The notes beneath the pieces are model-generated. The model was not told where the DNA came from. It saw nothing but the letters and a program-made list of their open reading frames with translations, and searched no databases. From an uncultured Ruminococcus sp. (lineage in GTDB: Bacteria; Bacillota; Clostridia; Oscillospirales; CAG-272), in contig CACXBN010000269.1 of NCBI GenBank assembly GCA_902765885.1, forward strand, positions 1 to 8,207: a stretch of 8,207 nucleotides of DNA, given 5' to 3'. Below, in pieces: positions 1-5,966 of the stretch (within the stretch, counting starts at the first letter, position 1; every line of letters begins with the position of its first letter). The translations under genes were made by a program, and so were the position numbers.

Positions 1-50
1 AAGTCATATTCTCCAATTCATGTTGTAATGAGAGTAATAATGTGCTAAAA

Positions 51-92
51 TTGCATTGTGAATAAAAATTCATAATAATTAATATTTATACT
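51..92 (+). promoter_or_regulatory. Possible promoter region of the proBAC operon
   Basis: The first 96 bases are strongly A/T-rich and hold no gene. TTGCAT at 51-56 followed 17 bases later by AATAAT at 74-79 (5 of 6 matches to TATAAT) is a plausible sigma-70-type promoter. A second -10-like hexamer, TATACT, lies at 87-92 immediately before the start codon but has no good -35. I see no T-box, riboswitch or attenuator hairpin in these bases, though a leader could lie further upstream outside the window. A/T-rich DNA gives promoter-like hexamers easily, so this is tentative. Confidence 0.35.
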
Positions 93-96
93 AAGC

Positions 97-879
97 GTGA
101 CTGATATGAAGATAGCCATAAAACTGGGAACCTCCACACTTACCCACAACACCGGAAAACTGAATATCCGCAGAGTCGAGAATCTGTGCAAAGTTATTTC
201 AGATCTCGCGAATGCGGGAAACGAGATCATAATCATTTCCTCCGGCGCAATAGCAATGGGAGCCGGAAAAATGAACATGAAATCAAAGCCCGCCGACATA
301 CCCACAAAACAGGCTGCAGCAGCGGTAGGTCAGTGTGAGCTTATGTATACTTATGACAGTGAATTTTCAAAATACAACCATACGGTCGCACAGATACTTC
401 TTACAAATGACGATTTCGGCCATGAAGACAGATTCGGCAATTTCAAAAACACGATCAACCGGCTCCTCGAGCTCGGAGTCATACCGGTAATAAACGAGAA
501 CGACACCGTTTCCACTGACGAAATAGTCATAGGCGACAACGACACGCTTGCAGCCATTGTTTCAGCTGCGGTGTCTGCAGACATTCTTGTCCTTCTGTCC
601 GATATAGACGGACTTTATACAGACGATCCCCACGCTTCCTCTGACGCAAAACTCATATCCGAAGTGACCGAGATCTCAGATGATATCAGATCATCGGCAA
701 AAGGAAAGGGTTCGGAATTCGGTACGGGAGGCATGGAAACCAAGATAAGAGCCGCAAGTATCTGCATGGAAGCAGGGTGTGATATGGTGATAGCAAACGG
801 AGCGGATCCGGAAATTCTCTACTCCATATGCAGAGGAGACCGTGTCGGCACGAGATTTATATCAGGAGGCAGAAAATGA
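97..879 (+). CDS. proB: Glutamate 5-kinase (ProB), PUA-less form
   Basis: ProB phosphorylates L-glutamate with ATP to give gamma-glutamyl phosphate, the first committed and usually proline-inhibited step of proline synthesis in the cytoplasm. The 260-residue product is an amino-acid-kinase fold alone. Visible motifs are KLGTST at 9-14, SSGA at 48-51, the glutamate-binding INEND at 132-136, GDNDTL at 146-151, SDIDGLYT at 168-175 and GTGGMETK at 209-216. It lacks the C-terminal PUA domain of the roughly 367-residue E. coli enzyme, as in many Gram-positive ProBs. The start is uncertain: GTG at 97 gives the longest frame, while ATG at 106 begins MKIAIKLGTS and fits the family N-terminus well. Neither has a recognisable Shine-Dalgarno sequence. 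The stop overlaps the proA start (ATGA, 876-879). Codon use is AGA-rich (7 of 10 Arg) and ATA-rich, like the other resident genes. Confidence 0.96.
   Translation: MTDMKIAIKLGTSTLTHNTGKLNIRRVENLCKVISDLANAGNEIIIISSGAIAMGAGKMNMKSKPADIPTKQAAAAVGQCELMYTYDSEFSKYNHTVAQILLTNDDFGHEDRFGNFKNTINRLLELGVIPVINENDTVSTDEIVIGDNDTLAAIVSAAVSADILVLLSDIDGLYTDDPHASSDAKLISEVTEISDDIRSSAKGKGSEFGTGGMETKIRAASICMEAGCDMVIANGADPEILYSICRGDRVGTRFISGGRK
864..869 (+). promoter_or_regulatory. Ribosome binding site of proA, deciding the start
   Basis: AGGAGG inside the 3' end of proB lies 6 bases before ATG 876. It argues against the upstream in-frame ATG at 828, which would add 16 residues with no family match. Confidence 0.85.
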
Positions 880-2132
880 CGACTCTCGAAATGCTGAAAA
901 AGGCTAAGAAAGCTGCTCCTTCCCTTGCCTCAGCCGGCAATGAAACCCGTTCTCTTGCCCTCAGACTTATGGCTGAAGAGCTCATAAACGAAACGGGAAA
1001 AATACTTGACGCCAATAAAATAGACATAAAAGCCGCAGAAGGCAGGATTTCTCCCGTAATGACTGACAGGCTGCGCCTTGATGAAAAAAGGATCCGCGGA
1101 ATGGCAGACGGCATTCTTGACGTAGCCGCACTGCCCGATCCTCTTTCAAAGACCATTTCTTCATCTGTAAGGCCAAACGGACTTGAGATCAAAAAAGTGC
1201 CGGTTCCTCTCGGACTCATAGCGATTATATACGAAAGCCGTCCAAACGTCACGTCAGACGCTGCGGCACTGTGTATCAAAAGCGGCAACGCCTGCATCCT
1301 GAGAGGCGGAAAGGAAGCATTCAATTCCTCATTTGCAATAACATGCGCACTCAAAAAAGGGCTGGAAAGAGCCGGACTAAACAGTGATCTGGTTTTTCTT
1401 GTCGAAGACACGACAAGGGCAAGCTCGTATGAACTCATGAATGCGGTCGGGTACGTCGATGCTCTCATTCCTCGCGGAGGAGCGGGTCTGATCAACGCGT
1501 GCATAGAAAACGCAAAAGTTCCCTGTATCCAGACAGGCACCGGAATATGCCATATTTACGTCGACAAGGATGCGGATCTTTCGAAGGCCGTTTCGATAGT
1601 AAACAACGCAAAGACAAGCAGGCCCTCAGTCTGCAACGCTGCGGAATGCTGCATAGTGCATCGCGAAATAGCCTCTTCTTTTCTCCCGCTTCTGAAAGAA
1701 GAACTCGTCGACAAGAGGATCGAAAAAGGTCTTGTCCCTGTTGAACTGAGGCTTGACGAATATGCCGGAGGGGTAATCAGCGGTACTCCCGCGGGTGAAT
1801 GTGATTTTGATACGGAGTTTCTCGACTACATCCTGGCTGTGAAAACCGTTGGAAGCACGGAAGAGGCCGTCGGACATATAGCGCTTCATTCAACTCATCA
1901 CAGTGAATCCATAATCACGGAAAACACAGCCGAGGCCGAAAAATTCTTAAATCTTGTAGACAGCGCGGCAGTGTACTGGAACGCATCAACAAGATTCACC
2001 GACGGCGGAGAATTCGGACTTGGATGCGAGATGGGCATCTCGACCCAGAAACTTCACGCGAGAGGCCCGATGGGGCTCGAAGAGCTTACATCGTATAAAT
2101 ATATAATAAAAGGAAACGGACAGATCCGTTGA
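876..2132 (+). CDS. proA: Glutamate-5-semialdehyde dehydrogenase (gamma-glutamyl phosphate reductase, ProA)
   Basis: ProA reduces gamma-glutamyl phosphate with NADPH to glutamate-5-semialdehyde, which cyclises spontaneously to pyrroline-5-carboxylate. The product is 418 residues, close to the 417 of E. coli ProA. It has the aldehyde-dehydrogenase-like layout: VPLGLIAIIYESRPN at about 110-124, GNACILRGGKEA at 137-148, the PRGGAGLI segment at 199-206, the catalytic cysteine C253 in RPSVCNAAE, and the conserved tail FGLGCEMGISTQKLHARGPMG (380-400). The frame is open upstream to 828, but ATG 876 is chosen because AGGAGG (864-869) sits 6 bases before it, it overlaps the proB stop as ATGA, and the protein then starts where the family does. 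The overlap suggests translational coupling with ProB, which is thought to hand its labile acyl-phosphate to ProA. Confidence 0.97.
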   Translation: MTTLEMLKKAKKAAPSLASAGNETRSLALRLMAEELINETGKILDANKIDIKAAEGRISPVMTDRLRLDEKRIRGMADGILDVAALPDPLSKTISSSVRPNGLEIKKVPVPLGLIAIIYESRPNVTSDAAALCIKSGNACILRGGKEAFNSSFAITCALKKGLERAGLNSDLVFLVEDTTRASSYELMNAVGYVDALIPRGGAGLINACIENAKVPCIQTGTGICHIYVDKDADLSKAVSIVNNAKTSRPSVCNAAECCIVHREIASSFLPLLKEELVDKRIEKGLVPVELRLDEYAGGVISGTPAGECDFDTEFLDYILAVKTVGSTEEAVGHIALHSTHHSESIITENTAEAEKFLNLVDSAAVYWNASTRFTDGGEFGLGCEMGISTQKLHARGPMGLEELTSYKYIIKGNGQIR

Positions 2133-2136
2133 GGGG
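2131..2136 (+). promoter_or_regulatory. Ribosome binding site of proC, overlapping the proA stop
   Basis: GAGGGG overlaps the last two bases of the proA TGA and lies 6 bases before ATG 2143. It directly follows a perfect 6-bp inverted repeat at 2115-2130 (AACGGA, loop CAGA, TCCGTT) that forms the last codons of proA. A ribosome finishing proA would melt that hairpin and end on the proC site, consistent with coupled translation; this coupling is inference. Confidence 0.7.
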
Positions 2137-2142
2137 TTTATC

Positions 2143-2946
2143 ATGAAATGTACAGTAGGTTTCATAGGATGCGGGAACATGGGCGGAGCCATAGCATCCC
2201 GAATTTGTCTGAAAGAACATGTGAATGTGCTCATATATGATAAAAGCAGCTCACAGACAGTGGCATTTTTAGAGAAGAACCATGGTTCTGCAGCAGCGTC
2301 TTTTGAAGACGTGATCAAAAGCTCCGACTTCGTTTTTCTGGCCGTAAAGCCGCAGGTCATCGGAGCAGTTTTAGATGAGATAAAGCCTGTTCTCGGGAAC
2401 GGAAGCAAAAAGCCTGTGTTTGTAAGCATGGTTGCAGGCTGGTCTGTAGATATGATTCTCGAATCCCTCGGAGACTGTCCTCTCATCCGCATAATGCCTA
2501 ACACCCCCGTGAGTGTCGGCAAAGGGATGATCGTTTTCGCCTCAAAGAATGTTTCGGATAAGAAAAAATCGCTGTTTGAAGAAATAATGAGCGAATGCGG
2601 AATGCTTGATGAAATAGATGAGGGAAAGGTAGATGCAGTCACCGCCCTTTCCGGATGCGGTCCGGCATTCGTATATATGTTCGCATATGCGATGTCAGAT
2701 GCAGGAGTCGCAAACGGGCTGACAAGGTCACAGGCACTTAAATATTCTGCACAGACGCTTCTCGGGTCCGCCGAGATGATATTAAGTTCGGGAAAGCACC
2801 CTATGGAACTCAAGGACAATGTGTGCAGCCCCGGAGGGAGCACGATTGCAGGTGTAATGGCGCTTGACGACGGCGGATTTTCATCGGCCGTGGAAGATGC
2901 AGTAAAAAAAGCATACGAAAAAACAAAAGAGCTCGGAAAAAAATAA
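2143..2946 (+). CDS. proC: Pyrroline-5-carboxylate reductase (ProC)
   Basis: ProC catalyses the last step, NAD(P)H-dependent reduction of pyrroline-5-carboxylate to L-proline. The 267-residue product has the normal family length. An N-terminal Rossmann fold shows FIGCGNMGGAI at 7-17 and the AVKPQ motif at 67-71; MPNTP lies at 118-122. The C-terminal helical dimerisation domain begins around 165 with SGCGPAF at 170-176 and contains the P5CR signature DNVCSPGGSTIAG at 225-237. The usual residue before SPGG in the family is T or A, and here it is C228, a minor variation. ATG 2143 is supported by the GAGGGG site 6 bases upstream and by family alignment. It is the last gene of the operon, 10 bases after proA, and is followed within about 15 bases by a terminator hairpin. 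Confidence 0.97.
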   Translation: MKCTVGFIGCGNMGGAIASRICLKEHVNVLIYDKSSSQTVAFLEKNHGSAAASFEDVIKSSDFVFLAVKPQVIGAVLDEIKPVLGNGSKKPVFVSMVAGWSVDMILESLGDCPLIRIMPNTPVSVGKGMIVFASKNVSDKKKSLFEEIMSECGMLDEIDEGKVDAVTALSGCGPAFVYMFAYAMSDAGVANGLTRSQALKYSAQTLLGSAEMILSSGKHPMELKDNVCSPGGSTIAGVMALDDGGFSSAVEDAVKKAYEKTKELGKK

Positions 2947-2959
2947 TACCTGATTCCAG

Positions 2960-2994
2960 CTGTCCGACAAAATGCCGGGCAGTTTTCATTTTTT
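2960..2994 (+). terminator. Rho-independent terminator of proBAC
   Basis: A 7-bp stem CTGTCCG (2960-2966) pairs with CGGGCAG (2976-2982), with one G-U pair and a 9-base loop. It is followed by a T-rich tract TTTTCATTTTTT (2983-2994). It starts 13 bases after the proC stop, as expected for an operon end. Confidence 0.75.
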
Positions 2995-3119
2995 CAGCAG
3001 ACTTCAAATTAAACTCCACCAATGGGCGAGGGAGCTTGCCGCCTGCGTTATTGTATTCCGCGGGCCGCCGTTGTATCATAAAGCCGCAATCGAAAAACAA
3101 CATTCTTTGAGGAGAAAAC
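2995..3119 (+). promoter_or_regulatory. Leader and possible promoter of the HTH-TPR regulator gene
   Basis: The stretch between the proC terminator and the next gene holds TTGTAT at 3051-3056 and TATCAT at 3074-3079 with a 17-base spacer, a possible sigma-70-type promoter whose spacer is unusually G/C-rich (it includes the palindrome CCGCGG at 3058-3063). A small 6-bp hairpin, GGCGAG with CTTGCC around a GGAG loop, lies just upstream, about 3025-3041. A ribosome binding site, GAGGAG at 3109-3114, ends the region. The promoter has imperfect hexamers and is only a suggestion. Confidence 0.35.
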
Positions 3120-4163
3120 ATGATGGAACTTGGAAAGAAAATCAAACAGCTCCGCTTTAAGGCAGGACTCACACAGGAACAGCTGGCGGAGAAGCTGGGA
3201 ATCGGGGCACAGTCGGTGTCCAAATGGGAAAACGCAGTGGCAATGCCTGACATCACCACACTTCCGCTTCTGGCTGAGATCTTCGGCGTCTCGATCGATG
3301 ATCTGTTTGACTTGACAACGGAGCAGCGTCTTAATCGAATCGAGAACCGGATGGACGCGGAAGATGAGCTGCCGGCGGATGTTTTCCGCGAGTTTGAGAG
3401 TTTTCTGCAGGCCGAACTGAATGACGCAAAGAATCAGAAGCGGGCTACTGAACTGATTGCCTATCTCTACTGGCACCGCATGAATGCGGAAGCGAAGAAG
3501 GCATCCCGTTACGCGAAGGAGGCAATCCGCCGCGCGCCGAATGAGAAATCCTGCCAGTGGATCCTGAACAAAACGGACAACCATGCCGTATGGGATTGGA
3601 ATATGGCAAACCACACAAAGGCAGTCAATTTTTATCGGGAACTGGCGGAGGCCAATCCCGACGCTCCAATGCCATATATATACCTGCTTGATAATCTGAT
3701 TGCCGACCACAGGACCGATGAAGCGGAGCGTTGGCTAAAGCGTTTCTCTGCCCTGGAAAAAGCAAACCCGGTCTTAAAACAGGTTTATCGGGCCTACATC
3801 GCGCTTGCCCGCTTTGACGAAACTGCAGGAGATCAGATCATGGAGGACCTGCTGGCAGAGCAGCCAGACAATGGCACTGTTCTGTTTGAAGCCGCTCAAT
3901 ACTATGCTGCCAAGGCTGACTACAAAAAAGCCCTCAACATATATGAGCGAGCTTTTGCCACAGACACCAGACGTCCACGATTTCAGGACGCACTTATGGG
4001 AATCGCAGACATCTATGAGATAATGGGCGACTATGTCAATGCTGCAAAGACCTATGACAGGATCATCGACCTGCTTGAAAACGAGTGGGGACTGACCGAA
4101 GAGACGGACTCATCCGTGACAGTGGCAAAGCAGGAAAAAGCACGCATACTTGCTATGGCATAA
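3120..4163 (+). CDS. XRE-family transcriptional regulator with TPR-like C-terminal domain
   Basis: The product (346 or 347 residues) begins with a Cro/C1-type helix-turn-helix (about 4-60, containing LTQEQLAEKLGI, then SVSKWENAVAMPDITTLPLLAEIFGVSIDDLF), which should bind DNA. The rest (about 85-320) is alpha-helical with TPR-like repeats such as AERWLKRFSALEKANP and ALNIYERAFATDTRRP. In related regulators such domains bind peptides or partner proteins; no ligand can be named here. Two adjacent ATGs (3120, 3123) lie 5 and 8 bases from GAGGAG. The second gives the family-like start MELGKKIKQLR. The gene stands alone between two terminator hairpins. Codon use is atypical for the window: Arg is CGN in 19 of 22 codons and Ile is ATC in 14 of 20, whereas proB prefers AGA and ATA. 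This suggests recent acquisition. No target operon is evident; it may act on distant genes or on itself. Confidence 0.88.
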   Translation: MMELGKKIKQLRFKAGLTQEQLAEKLGIGAQSVSKWENAVAMPDITTLPLLAEIFGVSIDDLFDLTTEQRLNRIENRMDAEDELPADVFREFESFLQAELNDAKNQKRATELIAYLYWHRMNAEAKKASRYAKEAIRRAPNEKSCQWILNKTDNHAVWDWNMANHTKAVNFYRELAEANPDAPMPYIYLLDNLIADHRTDEAERWLKRFSALEKANPVLKQVYRAYIALARFDETAGDQIMEDLLAEQPDNGTVLFEAAQYYAAKADYKKALNIYERAFATDTRRPRFQDALMGIADIYEIMGDYVNAAKTYDRIIDLLENEWGLTEETDSSVTVAKQEKARILAMA

Positions 4164-4223
4164 TACGATTCTGCTGCACAATACAAGTCCGCATCCGAAG
4201 CGGGAAATCCGGAACAGACAGAC

Positions 4224-4271
4224 AAAGCAGGCGTGGCCACATCGGTCACGTCTGCTTTCGTGTTCCTTTTT
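4224..4271 (+). terminator. Long hairpin terminator after the HTH-TPR gene
   Basis: A 15-bp stem pairs AAAGCAGGCGTGGCC (4224-4238) with GGTCACGTCTGCTTT (4244-4258) around the loop ACATC. Two of the pairs are G-U when read as + strand RNA and would be A-C mismatches on the other strand, so the structure is built for + strand transcripts. The T-rich tail is delayed and imperfect (CGTGTTCC, then TTTTT at 4267-4271). It lies about 60 bases after the regulator stop. Confidence 0.7.
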
Positions 4272-4278
4272 ACAGGTA

Positions 4279-4628
4279 AATTTCTGCCTCAAAGAGGATT
4301 TCTCTTAATGTTAATACCTGGTCCGAGAAGGACATGCACGCCGTAATGTCTGCACTCTTCGGCAATCGCCCTGCCTATTTTTTCCGCATTGTCTGGATTC
4401 CATCCCGATGCGACCGTTGCGGCTGTTGGAAATGCAGTAGCCGGTTCAGATGATGATACGCCGTTGTCCCCGCTGCCTTTCTGTTTCCTCAGTCCGTGGG
4501 AGCCGTCCGACATGCACAGTGAGGGGATTCCCAGCCTGGGTATTTCATTCGTATACATGAAATTAGTGACGCTTACAAGAGCGGCTTTTCTTCGGTTGTC
4601 ATCTCAGCTAATATTTTTTAGCGTCCAT
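4279..4628 (-). pseudogene. Decayed 5' fragment of a family 3 glycoside hydrolase (beta-glucosidase-like)
   Basis: Read on the - strand, this is the N-terminal part of a GH3 enzyme, a family that releases sugars from beta-glucosides and beta-xylosides. The clearest block, from ATG 4558 to 4292, includes RLGIPSLCMSDGSHGLRKQ, EPATAFPTAATVASGWN, and GVHVLLGPGINIKRNPL, which match the conserved start of the GH3 barrel. Upstream, restoring one A in the A6 run (4614-4619) and one A in the A4 run (4586-4589) yields MDAKKILAEMTTEEKAALVS leading straight into that block, with a possible binding site GGAAGG before ATG 4628. At 4291-4289 a TGA replaces the expected Cys of NPLCGRNF; the homology persists for GRN and then stops near 4278. 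Only about 115 of the usual 700 or more residues remain. Three lesions plus the truncation show a dead gene, not a short protein. Confidence 0.88.
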
Positions 4629-4740
4629 AGTAAACCTTCCGTCTGTCCTTCATACCGTAATGATACCACATATCGACGATCTCGGCATTGCATATTTGTA
4701 GTTTTTTTGTTATAATTGTAACAAGAAAGGGGGCGCTCAT
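4629..4740 (-). pseudogene. Possible C-terminal remnant of a second - strand gene
   Basis: The - strand is open from 4740 to a TAA that overlaps the start of the GH3 remnant. The last 20 or so codons read as a credible protein tail, including AEIVDMWYHYGMKDRRKVYY, rich in aromatic and charged residues. The upstream half overlaps the araC-type promoter and looks non-coding. It could be the end of a lost gene that once preceded the GH3 gene in the same operon, with its stop overlapping the GH3 ATG at 4628. I do not recognise the family, and chance cannot be excluded for so short a stretch. Confidence 0.3.
4688..4716 (+). promoter_or_regulatory. Promoter of the AraC-type regulator gene
   Basis: TTGCAT (4688-4693), a 17-base T-rich spacer and a perfect TATAAT (4711-4716) form a good sigma-70/sigma-A promoter. 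Transcription would start near 4722-4724, giving a short leader of about 15 bases that carries the ribosome binding site AAAGGGGG (4726-4733), 5 bases before ATG 4739. Confidence 0.7.
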
Positions 4741-5938
4741 GGAGAAGATAGATCACGAATACATTTGCTCAAACCTTGCAAGTCTTACGGGCATTCCAGT
4801 CAGGGTTTACACCGGTGATACCCTTGTCTCTTACCACTCGTCCGTCAGACTGATAAAGGATCCGGTAACTCCGTACCTGACGGAACTCAGGGAAATAAAA
4901 AAGAGCATAGGATATGTATCCGGTGAAGATTTCAGCTTTTTCTGCATTCTTAACCATATGGGAATCAGTATTATAATAGGGCCGGTGAGACAGGTGCCTT
5001 TCACAAAAAGCGAGATTCACAGAATGGCTTTCGCTCTTGATATTCCCAAAGAGGAACTGGAAGCCTTTTCCTCCGGAATACACAATATAAATCCCATGCC
5101 CCTTGAAACCGTGCTTCAGGTCCTGTGTACTGCAAACTACGTTCTTAACGGAGAGAAGCTTAATCTTGAAGACATAGAGATACAGAACGGCAAGCAGGAA
5201 AGGCTCAGAAGAATAGCCGAAAACAAAAAAGCTGATCAGTCAAGAGAAGATAATAATCCGACCGTTAAGCCCCACAACACAATGGCAGTAGAGCAGACGC
5301 TGACTAACATCGTGAGTCACGGAGACGTCGCCGCACTTAAAAGATGGTTGAAAAGCGCACCTGCAGTCCGCGGCGGGGCTCTGGCTGCTGAACAGCTCAG
5401 ACAAAGAAAGAACATATTCATTGTCACGGCAACTCTCGCTTCCAGAGCGGCAATAAGAGGAGGACTTGACGCCGATACGGCACTATCCCTGTCCGACGGA
5501 TTCATATCAAGCTGTGAGATAATGACTTCTCCCAATGACATTTCAAATCTTCAGTATCATATGGTGCTGGAATATACGGAAAGAGTGGAAAGAGTAAGAC
5601 AGGGAAACAAGCCGTCAAGGCTCTCTCTTTCAGTTGCAAATTATGTTCAGAAACACATTTCCGAAACGATATCCGCGGAAAAACTTTCCAAGGAACTATT
5701 CATGAGCCGTCCGTATCTTTCGAAAAAATTTCATGAAGAGACCGGAGAGACACTTACGGATTTCATACTCAAGGAAAAAACGGAAGAGGCGAAAAGGCTG
5801 CTCAGATACACGGATAAGACCGCTTCTCAGATAGGAATATATCTAGGTTTTTCATCCGCCGCTCATTTTTCAAAAGTTTTCAAAAAATACTCGGGAATGA
5901 CCCCGGGAGAATACAAAGACAGACATATCGCGATATAA
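4739..5938 (+). CDS. AraC-family transcriptional regulator
   Basis: The 399-residue product ends in a classical AraC DNA-binding domain (about 296-396). Its two helix-turn-helix units lie at about 311-336 (ISAEKLSKELFMSRPYLSKKF) and 361-386 (TASQIGIYLGFSSAAHFSKVFKKYSG), closing with MTPGEY. The N-terminal 300 residues do not resemble the cupin sensor of sugar-binding AraC proteins. Instead they look like the long N-terminal region of the AraC regulators annotated in Firmicutes as YSIRK-type, so the signal is unknown. The frame opens at 4688, but ATG 4739 is chosen because AAAGGGGG lies 5 bases upstream and the promoter at 4688-4716 would overlap any earlier start. The SGNH hydrolase gene follows after 28 bases without a terminator, so the two are probably co-transcribed and the esterase is a likely target. 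The decayed GH3 gene diverges from its promoter region. Confidence 0.9.
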   Translation: MEKIDHEYICSNLASLTGIPVRVYTGDTLVSYHSSVRLIKDPVTPYLTELREIKKSIGYVSGEDFSFFCILNHMGISIIIGPVRQVPFTKSEIHRMAFALDIPKEELEAFSSGIHNINPMPLETVLQVLCTANYVLNGEKLNLEDIEIQNGKQERLRRIAENKKADQSREDNNPTVKPHNTMAVEQTLTNIVSHGDVAALKRWLKSAPAVRGGALAAEQLRQRKNIFIVTATLASRAAIRGGLDADTALSLSDGFISSCEIMTSPNDISNLQYHMVLEYTERVERVRQGNKPSRLSLSVANYVQKHISETISAEKLSKELFMSRPYLSKKFHEETGETLTDFILKEKTEEAKRLLRYTDKTASQIGIYLGFSSAAHFSKVFKKYSGMTPGEYKDRHIAI

Positions 5939-5955
5939 CGATACTTATGCAAATC

Positions 5956-5961
5956 AGGAGG
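5956..5961 (+). promoter_or_regulatory. Strong ribosome binding site of the SGNH hydrolase gene
   Basis: A perfect AGGAGG lies 5 bases before ATG 5967 in the 28-base gap after the AraC-type gene. It is the best site in the window and suggests that the hydrolase is translated more strongly than its regulator. Confidence 0.8.
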
Positions 5962-5966
5962 AAAAA

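Noticed and set aside
857..1540. 227-codon open frame on the - strand opposite proA
   Set aside because: Complementary to the conserved core of ProA, with a serine/leucine-rich composition typical of antisense frames and no recognisable domain.
1986..2843. 285-codon open frame on the - strand opposite proA and proC
   Set aside because: It spans two well-supported + strand genes and shows no family motifs. It is an antisense shadow of biased codon use.
2810..3259. 149-codon - strand frame across the proC end and the intergenic leader
   Set aside because: It runs through the proC terminator and into two real genes. No start signal or homology is visible.
3048..3710. 220-codon open frame on the - strand opposite the HTH-TPR gene
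   Set aside because: It is rich in Cys, His and Arg without motifs and lies under a clear HTH gene that has its own ribosome binding site.
4224..4258. Hairpin considered as a transposon end or small RNA
   Set aside because: A single copy in the window, G-U pairs fitting + strand RNA, and its position after a stop codon make a terminator the simplest reading.
4389..4715. 108-codon + strand frame over the GH3 remnant
   Set aside because: The same bases read convincingly as GH3 on the - strand, and the + frame has no family features.
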